DNA from: Planctomycetota bacterium
Lineage (GTDB): Bacteria > Planctomycetota > Phycisphaerae > Sedimentisphaerales > Anaerobacaceae
DNA length: 13,535 nt
Direction of reading: 5' to 3'
Assembly: GCA_023135255.1 (NCBI GenBank)
Contig: JAGLTN010000116.1
Location: 1-13,535 of the forward strand
The notes under the pieces are model-generated. The model saw only the letters and a list, made by a program, of their open reading frames with translations, ran no database searches and was not told the origin of the DNA. Below, in pieces: positions 7,436 to 13,535 of the stretch. A program made the translations under genes and the position numbers. Position 1 is the stretch's first letter. The number at the start of each line of letters is the position of its first letter.

Positions 7436-9244
7436 ATGAAAGTATCCAATAAATACAAACCATATATGCTCGCCATCTGGCTTTTGCCGGTAGCTTTGGT
7501 TTGTGCTGCATCGGCGCAGGTGCGGATATATGCTGTCGTTGACAATTCTGGAATTTATGTCGGACAGAACTTTGTCTATAAGATCATATTTGAGGGCATG
7601 AGCAAAGCTGGTGAGGTTGACCTGACACCATTGGAAAAATTCAACCCGCAGAGCGGCGGCACAAGCTCTTCAACTCAGATAAGCAATGGCCGAACAACCC
7701 GAAAAGTTGAACAAACCTACTACCTGGCAGTTAACAAACCGGGGCCTATTGAACTGCCCGCGGTAACGGTTACTTATGACGGCAAAAAGTACAAAACCCA
7801 GCCCATTTCGATAAACGTGCTAACACCAGATACGACCGACAAAATGCTGCTAAATGTCACCTTGTCCGATGAGAAATGCTATGTAGGTCAGCCTGTGATA
7901 ATGACCTTAAAATGGATAATCCTGACCGAGGTCAAAAACGCAGGCTTTAATGTACCGATTTTCAACAGCAATGATTTTTATTTTGAAGATATTACCTCAG
8001 ATGACAGAAACGCCTCGCAAAACACACATCGAATCAACAGCGTAGAGGTTCAACTCAAAGAAGAAAGAAAAATTTACAAGGACACCAATGCAGCAATTAT
8101 TTCGTTTCAAAAAGTACTCATCCCTAAAAAAGCTGGTAAGATAGAACTGCCCCCTTCGAGTGCCTCAGCTTCTGTAGCTGTCGGTGTCACTCGGCGCAGG
8201 GATTTCTGGGGTAACGCTCGATACCAGTATAAACAGTTTATGGTGTCTTCTGACAGTTTAACTCTCGAAGTGTTGCCTTTGCCAGCGGAAGAAAAACCAT
8301 CGCAATTTTATGGCCTGTTGGGAAAATATAATATTTCCGCATCAGCGAGTCCAACAAAAGTAAGCGTCGGAGACCCGATAACGCTGACGATAAAAATAGG
8401 CGGCAATCCATTTTTAAAGCCGGTAAGATGGCCTGACCTGGAAGCTGTCAACGCATTGAAAAACAATTTCAAAATACCAGATCAGAGAAGCTCATCTGTG
8501 ATCAAGAAAGGCTACAAAGTTTTTACTCAGACAATAAGAGCTAATAATGACAAAGTGACAGAAATCCCCCCCATTCCATTGGTCTTTTTCGACCCCGGTA
8601 GCGGCAAATATAAAATCGCAAAGACAGCCCCCATTAAACTTGAAGTTGCACCAACAAAAATACTCACCGGCGCTGACGTTGAAGGTCTGACCTTTTCGCC
8701 TGTAAACAAACAGGTCGAAGCGATAAAAAAAGGACTCTCTGCCAATTATGAAGGTCCGGAAGTACTGAAAAATCAGCACTTCTCGTTAGCTTCGGCTGTT
8801 TTTAGTCCCATGTATTTAATAATATGGTTTTTGCCTTTGCTGGCTTTGGGGGTAAGTTTTTCGTTTAAAGTCGCAACGCATACCAACCCTGAAAAAATAG
8901 CAGCTAAACGCAGGCACTCTGCCGCCAGAAAAGCTGTTTCGCAACTGAAAAAAATCGACTACTCAGATGATCGGCAGAAATACGAATCAGCTGCAGCTGC
9001 AATGACAGGATTTATAGGTGACAGATTTAACAAAGTCGCAGGCTCGCTGACAACTGACGACTGTTGCCGGATAATCGCTGAAAAAACTAAGGAAACTGAA
9101 ATTGCTGGAAAATTTGAATCTATTTTATCCGACTGCCATGCATATCGATATGCCTCAGTTCAAACAAATATCGATCCTGCGAAAATAAAGGAAATCATAA
9201 ATCTGATTACTGTTATTGATAAAAAAACAAAGAAACAATTATGA
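7436..9244 (+). CDS. batD: BatD: periplasmic beta-repeat protein with one TM span
   Basis: 602 residues, the usual size. A signal peptide is cleaved after ASA (27). At residue 36 the BatD opening VDNSGIYVGQNF begins, then a series of beta domains. Each ends in a similar block: a hydrophobic strand, a (I/E)LP or IPP turn, and a closing strand of the type PI.I.V. These blocks are at about 94-129, 222-280 and 363-404. A single TM span at about 458-479 leads to a cytoplasmic helical domain, 492-595, with GFIGDRF, LTTDD and C.AYRYA. It starts one base after the batC stop. BatD is the large outer component of the Bat complex, with no known enzymatic activity. The tail resembles that of the lipoprotein encoded at 3485-4543. 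Confidence 0.93.
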   Translation: MKVSNKYKPYMLAIWLLPVALVCAASAQVRIYAVVDNSGIYVGQNFVYKIIFEGMSKAGEVDLTPLEKFNPQSGGTSSSTQISNGRTTRKVEQTYYLAVNKPGPIELPAVTVTYDGKKYKTQPISINVLTPDTTDKMLLNVTLSDEKCYVGQPVIMTLKWIILTEVKNAGFNVPIFNSNDFYFEDITSDDRNASQNTHRINSVEVQLKEERKIYKDTNAAIISFQKVLIPKKAGKIELPPSSASASVAVGVTRRRDFWGNARYQYKQFMVSSDSLTLEVLPLPAEEKPSQFYGLLGKYNISASASPTKVSVGDPITLTIKIGGNPFLKPVRWPDLEAVNALKNNFKIPDQRSSSVIKKGYKVFTQTIRANNDKVTEIPPIPLVFFDPGSGKYKIAKTAPIKLEVAPTKILTGADVEGLTFSPVNKQVEAIKKGLSANYEGPEVLKNQHFSLASAVFSPMYLIIWFLPLLALGVSFSFKVATHTNPEKIAAKRRHSAARKAVSQLKKIDYSDDRQKYESAAAAMTGFIGDRFNKVAGSLTTDDCCRIIAEKTKETEIAGKFESILSDCHAYRYASVQTNIDPAKIKEIINLITVIDKKTKKQL

Positions 9245-10071
9245 AAACAAAAATAGCTGTATTAATAATTTGTTCGTTTTTATCATCTTTCGTATTAGCG
9301 GAAGATAATGAGCAGACGTATGCACTTTTCAGTCAGGCAAATGAAGCTTTCAGAAATGCCAATGCCGCGACAAACACCCCGCAGCAAGCGAAAAAACTTT
9401 ATGAAAAAGCTATTCTCTACTACGAAAAAATCATCAATGAATACGAAATAAAAAATGCAAAGCTTTATTACAACCTTGCAAATGCTTATCTGATGCAAAA
9501 CAATCTCACCAATGGCCCATCAGAAAATTATCTCGGCAAAGCCATCCTGAATTATCGAAAAGCAGAAAAGCTGAATAATTCCGATACTAATATTAAAAAG
9601 AATCTCGCTTTTGCAAGAACTCTCAGGGTTGACAAGATCGAACTCAAAACAGAAAAGAAAGTCCTGCAAACCTTGTTTTTCTGGCATTATGATTTTTCCG
9701 TTAGTACAAAGTTCATAGTGACATCCGTAAGCTTTGCAATTGTTTGCATTAGCCTGACTTTGATGGTATGGCAAGGTAAAAATACTTCTTGCCTGACGAT
9801 TTCAATAATAACGTCACTGCTGTTTACCTGTTTCTTAACTTCGGTTATCCTTGAAACCGGCAAAGGGCAAAGTGAAGTTTGCGGCGTAATCACCGTTAGA
9901 AAAATCATCGCACGCCAGGGTGACAGTCAAAACTACCCTCAAAGCTTCAAAGCACCCCTGCATCAAGGCACCGAATTCGACATCCTCGAACATAGAGGAA
10001 GCTGGCTGCACATAAAGCTAAGCGACAACAGCGATGGATGGATCCCCGACAGTGCCGCTGAAATGATATGA
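9241..10071 (+). CDS. batE: BatE: TPR protein with two TM spans and SH3-like domain
   Basis: 276 residues. A signal peptide ends near LA|ED (20). TPR-like helices fill about 24-130 (LYEKAILYYEKII, KLYYNLANAYL, KAILNYRKAEKLN). Two membrane spans at about 155-177 and 184-203 are joined by a short loop, so both the N-terminal TPR and the C-terminal domain face the periplasm. The C-terminal 214-273 is a bacterial SH3-like domain (TVRKIIARQGDS, GTEFDILEHRGSWLHIKL, DGWIP). SH3b domains often bind peptides or peptidoglycan, so this could contact the cell wall, which is inference. ATGA overlap with the batD stop implies coupled translation. It is the last gene of the plus-strand operon, and the layout agrees with BatE of other Bat loci. 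Confidence 0.9.
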   Translation: MKTKIAVLIICSFLSSFVLAEDNEQTYALFSQANEAFRNANAATNTPQQAKKLYEKAILYYEKIINEYEIKNAKLYYNLANAYLMQNNLTNGPSENYLGKAILNYRKAEKLNNSDTNIKKNLAFARTLRVDKIELKTEKKVLQTLFFWHYDFSVSTKFIVTSVSFAIVCISLTLMVWQGKNTSCLTISIITSLLFTCFLTSVILETGKGQSEVCGVITVRKIIARQGDSQNYPQSFKAPLHQGTEFDILEHRGSWLHIKLSDNSDGWIPDSAAEMI

Positions 10072-10083
10072 AAATAAAACCCA

Positions 10084-10104
10084 GCTATAGCAATAGCAAT
10101 TTAA
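10084..10104. terminator. weak candidate bidirectional terminator between convergent operons
   Basis: GCTAT (10084-10088), a 4-nt loop and ATAGC (10093-10097) form a short hairpin in the 49-bp gap between two convergent stop codons. On the plus strand it is followed by a T-rich AATTTAATTTTT. On the minus strand it is followed by a G/T-rich stretch with TTTTATTTT. The 5-bp stem is weak, and position is the main support. Confidence 0.35.
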
Positions 10105-10120
10105 TTTTTCATGTTCGCTT

Positions 10121-10540
10121 TTATTGCGGTTTTGCTTGCGGCGGCATCTTTACCTGTCTGCAGATAATCCGTCTTTCACCAAGCAAATGTTCATTGGCAA
10201 AAATCTGGAAACGGTATTCGCTAGGTGCTTCAAATACTACCCCCTGCAAATTGACCGCCAGCGAAACTACCTGTTTTACATCCTTGAATTCAACATTGCC
10301 ATGCTGCTCGAACAATACCTTTTCATCATTTTGAACATCGACCAGCCTTACAGATGTTTTTGTTAAACTATGGCCGTCTGTTAATTCGCAAAAAAATATC
10401 AGCGAAGCATGTCTGACCGGAAACTTCGGCGAATTAATATTCTGCATAATATTAATCAGGCTCGGCATACCGGTAATCCTGTCAAAGATAACCCGGTCGC
10501 AGATAATCGCTGATAGTAACATTGGTGCTAACTCTGTCAT
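10121..10540 (-). CDS. DUF6941 family protein, function unknown
   Basis: 139 residues. The sequence has the marks I associate with DUF6941: ICDRVI near the start (13-18), then TG.PSLINI, PKFPVRHASL, CELTDG (51-56), RLVD (65-68), LQGVVFEAPSEYRF (98-111) and LLGERR (119-124). The strand pattern suggests a small beta-sandwich. There is no signal peptide, so it is probably cytoplasmic. I know of no established function. The start at 10540 is supported by GGAGAAG at 10545-10551 on the minus strand. It lies 47 nt downstream of the SGNH gene and is probably the last gene of the minus-strand operon. Plus-strand frames over the same bases (for example 10068-10334) are judged spurious. Confidence 0.78.
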   Translation of the reverse strand: MTELAPMLLSAIICDRVIFDRITGMPSLINIMQNINSPKFPVRHASLIFFCELTDGHSLTKTSVRLVDVQNDEKVLFEQHGNVEFKDVKQVVSLAVNLQGVVFEAPSEYRFQIFANEHLLGERRIICRQVKMPPQAKPQ

Positions 10541-10587
10541 ATAACTTCTCCATTTATTTAATAATGCAGGGGTAAATCCCGCAGTTT

Positions 10588-11793
10588 TTATTGACCAGCC
10601 GCAGTCAAAGCCATAAATCTGAAATTGTTACCGCCGCTCTTTTTATTTTTTTCTTCTAATAGCTTAATACTCACTCTATGCAAACCTGCCCCAAGGTCTT
10701 TAGCCACTAACTGCCACTTAGGAAATCCGCCGCCCCAATCTGAAGCAAAATAACTATCGATCTTTACAGGCTCACCATCATCAACAGTAATTTCAATCAT
10801 ACCGGTATCACCTTTTACATGGTGATAAACAACGCCGAAAGCTGTGCCCTGGACTTCAAACTCAAGAACACTGCCGGGGCGATTACTGAACCAGCCATTG
10901 CCGAAGAAACCTCCATAAATACAGCCTTTGACATCCGACGACCAACCCGAATTGTTCGAAGCAGAACCTGTTTGAGATGTAAGAAATTGAGTCTTCTCAA
11001 ACATATCTGTCGTCTTAGGTTTAGGCAATTTTGTTTTTATCGCAGGCAATTTGCCATCAACATTGGTTTCCTTCAGCACCGATGCCAGATAAGAGGTAAT
11101 AAACTTTGCCACATATTCGTGTCCCTTATCGTTGGGATGCACGGTATCGTGTTCAATTTCGTCCCATTTAATAGTGCCTGCCTGTACCGCTGGCCAAAGA
11201 GCATCTCTGAAACTTATCATAGGCAGATCATAATGTTTACCGATAACAGCGTGTTGGGTCTGAGTGTTGAGGCCTTTACTGTCCATCATAAACAGAAGCA
11301 TCACAGCAGGTTTTTTGCCTGATGAAAGTATCTGCCTGACAAGCCCTTCCATAGTCTCAGCGATCATCTTACGATTTCTGTCATTCACCGCATATTCAAC
11401 AACAACAAAGTCCGGCTCATAAGACAGCAAATGAGCTCCAACTCGATGGACTCCCATATCTGAACAGGTTGCTCCAATACCCGCATTGACGAATTTGATA
11501 TCGGTCTGCGGAAATTTCTCCTGCCACCATTTATGAACACGGTTGCCGTACTTGTTTTCTGTTTTGGATGCTGCCGCCCCTTCGGTAATAGAACCGCCGA
11601 TAACGCTGACAACGATAGGCTCCTTCCTGGCTGCTTTAGCAAAGACATGCTGCAAACGAACAGTATTACCCTTACTGAAAACTGACCGCTCGAATATCTT
11701 GCTGGAAGACGTACTGCAACAGCTGCTCTGCTGAGCGAAACAACTCATGGAAATAAAAAGTAAAACTGCTAAACAAAATGATTTGCGTTTCAT
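10588..11793 (-). CDS. secreted SGNH/GDSL hydrolase with C-terminal beta domain
   Basis: 401 residues. A signal peptide (MKRK, hydrophobic 6-19, cleavage near FAQ) exports it; the sequence before Cys18 is not a proper lipobox. The SGNH catalytic blocks are all present: GGSITEG with nucleophile Ser68, NAGIGA with Gly105, EYAVNDR with Asn137, and DTVHP with Asp216 and His219. This predicts a serine esterase of the carbohydrate-deacetylase or acyl-esterase kind; the substrate is unknown. Residues about 284-400 form a second domain rich in Gly and aromatic residues (GFFGNGWFSNRPGS, FGVVYHHVKGDTG) that looks like a beta-sandwich and may bind carbohydrate. GGAG at 11801-11804 lies 7 nt before the ATG. 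CC at 25-26 near the mature N-terminus is curious. It is part of the minus-strand block. Confidence 0.88.
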   Translation of the reverse strand: MKRKSFCLAVLLFISMSCFAQQSSCCSTSSSKIFERSVFSKGNTVRLQHVFAKAARKEPIVVSVIGGSITEGAAASKTENKYGNRVHKWWQEKFPQTDIKFVNAGIGATCSDMGVHRVGAHLLSYEPDFVVVEYAVNDRNRKMIAETMEGLVRQILSSGKKPAVMLLFMMDSKGLNTQTQHAVIGKHYDLPMISFRDALWPAVQAGTIKWDEIEHDTVHPNDKGHEYVAKFITSYLASVLKETNVDGKLPAIKTKLPKPKTTDMFEKTQFLTSQTGSASNNSGWSSDVKGCIYGGFFGNGWFSNRPGSVLEFEVQGTAFGVVYHHVKGDTGMIEITVDDGEPVKIDSYFASDWGGGFPKWQLVAKDLGAGLHRVSIKLLEEKNKKSGGNNFRFMALTAAGQ

Positions 11794-11800
11794 CTTAGCT

Positions 11801-11804
11801 CTCC
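11801..11804 (-). promoter_or_regulatory. ribosome binding site of the SGNH hydrolase gene
   Basis: GGAG on the minus strand, 7 nt before the ATG at 11793. It supports this start and independent initiation within the operon. Confidence 0.6.
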
Positions 11805-11828
11805 GAAAAAAATCAAATGTAAATTATT

Positions 11829-12674
11829 CTAAGTTCTTCCGTTTTTCGTATTCTGCTGCTGCGTCGCCCGCCTTAAGATGTTTTTTTCTTTCCTCGTAAG
11901 GCTGTGCATACCATGATTGTGAACCTTCTCAAGTATCCGGTCAAGCTCAAATTGAACCTCTTTTTGTTTGGAAAGATTTTGCTCCCATCTGCGGGACTGC
12001 TTTTTCAGTTTTAGCTTTGCCCGGAAAGGCCTGGCGAAAACATAAGCCGCCCCAGCAACCATTCCTCCGAGATGAGCTGCATCGCCACCGGCATTAAGAG
12101 ATTTAGTGATAATCAGGAATATATACAAAAGAGTTCCCGCAACAGCCGCTACCCTGATAGGAACAGGAAAAAACAGGATAAATACAACGAAGTGCGGAAA
12201 TAAAATCGCACAAGCCGCCAGCATCCCCAATATCGCACCGGATGCCCCGACCAAAAATCCAGGTGGTAAAAAACCTACTGTAACAAGAAAAATATAGAAC
12301 AACCCACCTGCTGCGCCGCATCCAAGATAGAAATATAGAAAGCGTTTACTGCCCCAGTGCTGTTCTAATGTCGGACCGAGGAAAAACAACCCCAGCATAT
12401 TAAGAAAAATATGTATTATACCGCCATGCAAAAACTGATAGCCTATGAGCCTCCATATCTGCAAACTGTAAAACAAAGAAAATGGCGCAACAGAGAACCA
12501 ACTCGTAAGAAATTTATCTCCTCCAAGCGTCTGCACGAAAAAAATTACAAAATTAATGATCAAAAGCCTTTTGACCATCGGTGTTAAAGATGGAAACGTC
12601 ATTCTCATTTGCGGCGCATTGCGAAAACGACTCTGAAAATTCTGCTGACTATAATCTCTATCGTAAATTCCCAT
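11829..12674 (-). CDS. rhomboid family intramembrane serine protease
   Basis: 281 residues with about six membrane spans between residues 35 and 215. The rhomboid marks are WRLIGYQFLHGG (74-85), HIFLN (His88, Asn92, the oxyanion region), GASG with catalytic Ser145, and AAHLGG with catalytic His201. The dyad is intact, so it should be active and cut transmembrane substrates. The hydrophilic C-terminus (216-281) includes FELDRILEKV and SLTRKEKNILRRA, which resembles the DUF6576-type tail found on many bacterial rhomboids. The N-terminal 30 residues are cytoplasmic and polar. The ATG at 12674 lacks a good Shine-Dalgarno (only AAAGAA), so coupling to lgt 24 nt upstream is likely. Natural substrate is unknown. 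Confidence 0.92.
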   Translation of the reverse strand: MGIYDRDYSQQNFQSRFRNAPQMRMTFPSLTPMVKRLLIINFVIFFVQTLGGDKFLTSWFSVAPFSLFYSLQIWRLIGYQFLHGGIIHIFLNMLGLFFLGPTLEQHWGSKRFLYFYLGCGAAGGLFYIFLVTVGFLPPGFLVGASGAILGMLAACAILFPHFVVFILFFPVPIRVAAVAGTLLYIFLIITKSLNAGGDAAHLGGMVAGAAYVFARPFRAKLKLKKQSRRWEQNLSKQKEVQFELDRILEKVHNHGMHSLTRKEKNILRRATQQQNTKNGRT

Positions 12675-12698
12675 GATTCTTTTTGATTTAATTAGTAT

Positions 12699-13535
12699 TT
12701 AATTTCTGTTACTATTGTTATTATTTATTCTCATTTTTGGTTCGATTAAATGAAACGCAACCATTAACACAAAGCCTAAAATAATCATACCAACGCTGAT
12801 ATTCTGCGAAACAGTTATGCCGTCAAATTCATAAGGGTTATCGTCCCTGATAAACTCAATTAAAAACCGCGTAATCCCATAAACCACAAACATCAATCCA
12901 AAAGTACACCCAGGTTTGGCAAAATACTTCTTAGGCCTGTTTTCCTTACCCTCGTACCTATGCCAAAAAAACCAAAGCACCCCGCAAAGGAAAAGCCCAT
13001 TCAAAGAAGAATACAACTGAGTCGGATGCACCGGCAAACAACGGTAAGGGCCATTATCTACCTGCTCTTTCTGCTGTTCGCTTAGCTTATCGTAAGGCTT
13101 TAACCCTGAATAATAACTGCCAGTTTCGTCATAGTAACCAAAAAACTCATCAGGCAATTCCAGCTGAGGCTCAAGCCTGTTCCTGTCAGGATTAGCATGA
13201 ACCTGGCTTCTGTAAGGATAAGAGTCATAAGAAAACCGCACACCCCAGGACATATCCGTCGGTTTGCCATAGCAGCAACTATTCAAAAAGCATCCTATCC
13301 GCCCAAACGCTAATGCCAACATCAGCGCAACTGCCAGAATATCAAGATATTGGCGTATAGGCAGTTTGTGGTAGCGCATATAAAGAATTATAACGGTAAT
13401 TGCTAAAAGAACCCCACCCAAAAGCTCCAATCCACCCTCCCATATCGCAAAAACAGAAAGCAGATCGCCCTTGAAACTATCAAAATAATGGACAACATAA
13501 AACAGCCTGGCACCAACTACACCGGCAATCAACGA
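12699..13535 (-). CDS. lgt: prolipoprotein diacylglyceryl transferase, 5' end outside window
   Basis: 278 residues are visible and the frame stays open to the window edge. A TTG at 13532 aligns inside the family motif IAGVVGARLFYV and is not the start. Lgt moves a diacylglyceryl group from phosphatidylglycerol to the lipobox cysteine of prolipoproteins in the inner membrane, the first step of lipoprotein maturation. Visible marks (window numbering) are IWEGGL (31-36), FGRIGCFLNSCCYGKPT (78-93), HPTQLYSS (170-177), FLIEFIRDDNP (224-234) and TVSQNIS (241-247), with several TM spans. About 65 residues between WGVRF and HPTQLY form a polar loop longer than in E. coli Lgt. The tail ends in an Asn-rich stretch. 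It is first in the visible minus-strand block. The operon at 1596-10071 encodes at least one client lipoprotein, at 3485-4543. Confidence 0.93.
   Translation of the reverse strand, partial: SLIAGVVGARLFYVVHYFDSFKGDLLSVFAIWEGGLELLGGVLLAITVIILYMRYHKLPIRQYLDILAVALMLALAFGRIGCFLNSCCYGKPTDMSWGVRFSYDSYPYRSQVHANPDRNRLEPQLELPDEFFGYYDETGSYYSGLKPYDKLSEQQKEQVDNGPYRCLPVHPTQLYSSLNGLFLCGVLWFFWHRYEGKENRPKKYFAKPGCTFGLMFVVYGITRFLIEFIRDDNPYEFDGITVSQNISVGMIILGFVLMVAFHLIEPKMRINNNNSNRN

Noticed and set aside
10068..10334. Plus-strand frame starting at the batE stop (ATGA overlap), which could pass as a ninth operon gene
   Set aside because: It runs antisense to the DUF6941 gene, whose motifs and ribosome site are convincing. 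The translated sequence is Cys/Ser-rich without a recognisable fold.
10568..10584. Imperfect hairpin GCAGGGG..CCCGC between SGNH and DUF6941 genes
   Set aside because: The stem has a bulge and no T-run follows on the minus strand, so it is not supported as a terminator.
10819..11322. 167-codon plus-strand frame opposite the SGNH hydrolase
   Set aside because: Antisense to a gene with all catalytic blocks intact; no motif and no ribosome site seen.
13264..13304. Cys residues in the Lgt GRIGCFLNSCCYG motif in place of E. coli Asn146 and Glu151
   Set aside because: GRIGCF..GCCYG-type motifs are common in Lgt of many phyla, so this is normal family variation.

Overview
The window reads as a bacterial chromosome segment of moderately low GC with compact, co-directional gene blocks. 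It holds one 8.5 kb plus-strand operon, 1596-10071, that is a complete Bat (Bacteroides aerotolerance-type) locus. This is flanked on the left by the 3' end of a GltD-like flavoprotein gene and on the right by a convergent minus-strand block (lgt, rhomboid, SGNH hydrolase, DUF6941). The cell envelope is clearly of the two-membrane type: there are many exported proteins, a lipoprotein and Lgt. The long Lgt insertion, the DUF6941 protein and the SGNH esterase style make me lean towards Planctomycetota (Phycisphaerae/Sedimentisphaerales-like). That is recall of family features, not a search, and Bacteroidota or another PVC/FCB lineage cannot be excluded.

Region 1 (1-1353): C-terminal part of an FAD/NAD(P)H oxidoreductase of the glutamate synthase small-subunit family, closed by a good intrinsic terminator at about 1379-1420. 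Region 2 (1423-1595): leader with a plausible sigma-70 -10 box and a strong ribosome binding site for moxR.

Region 3 (1596-10071): eight genes with gaps of at most 27 nt and several overlaps: moxR, DUF58, a lipoprotein with a BatD-like and DUF4381-like layout, batA, batB, batC, batD, batE. MoxR is an AAA+ ATPase thought to remodel or load VWA partners. DUF58, BatA and BatB each carry an intact MIDAS metal site. BatC and BatE supply TPR scaffolds on the periplasmic side. BatD and the lipoprotein combine periplasmic beta domains, one membrane span and a cytoplasmic helical domain. The natural reading is one membrane-spanning complex with a cytoplasmic ATPase. Its biochemical function is still not established in any organism I know of.

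Region 4 (10121-13535, minus strand): probably one transcription unit read lgt, rhomboid protease, secreted SGNH hydrolase, DUF6941, with a weak hairpin between the convergent operons at 10084-10104 that could stop both. No stretch over 300 bases lacks a gene. I see no RNA genes, mobile elements or CRISPR. The most interesting points are the apparent domain sharing between the lipoprotein and BatD, an unusual charged insertion in the BatA VWA domain, and the sequence variations in Lgt.
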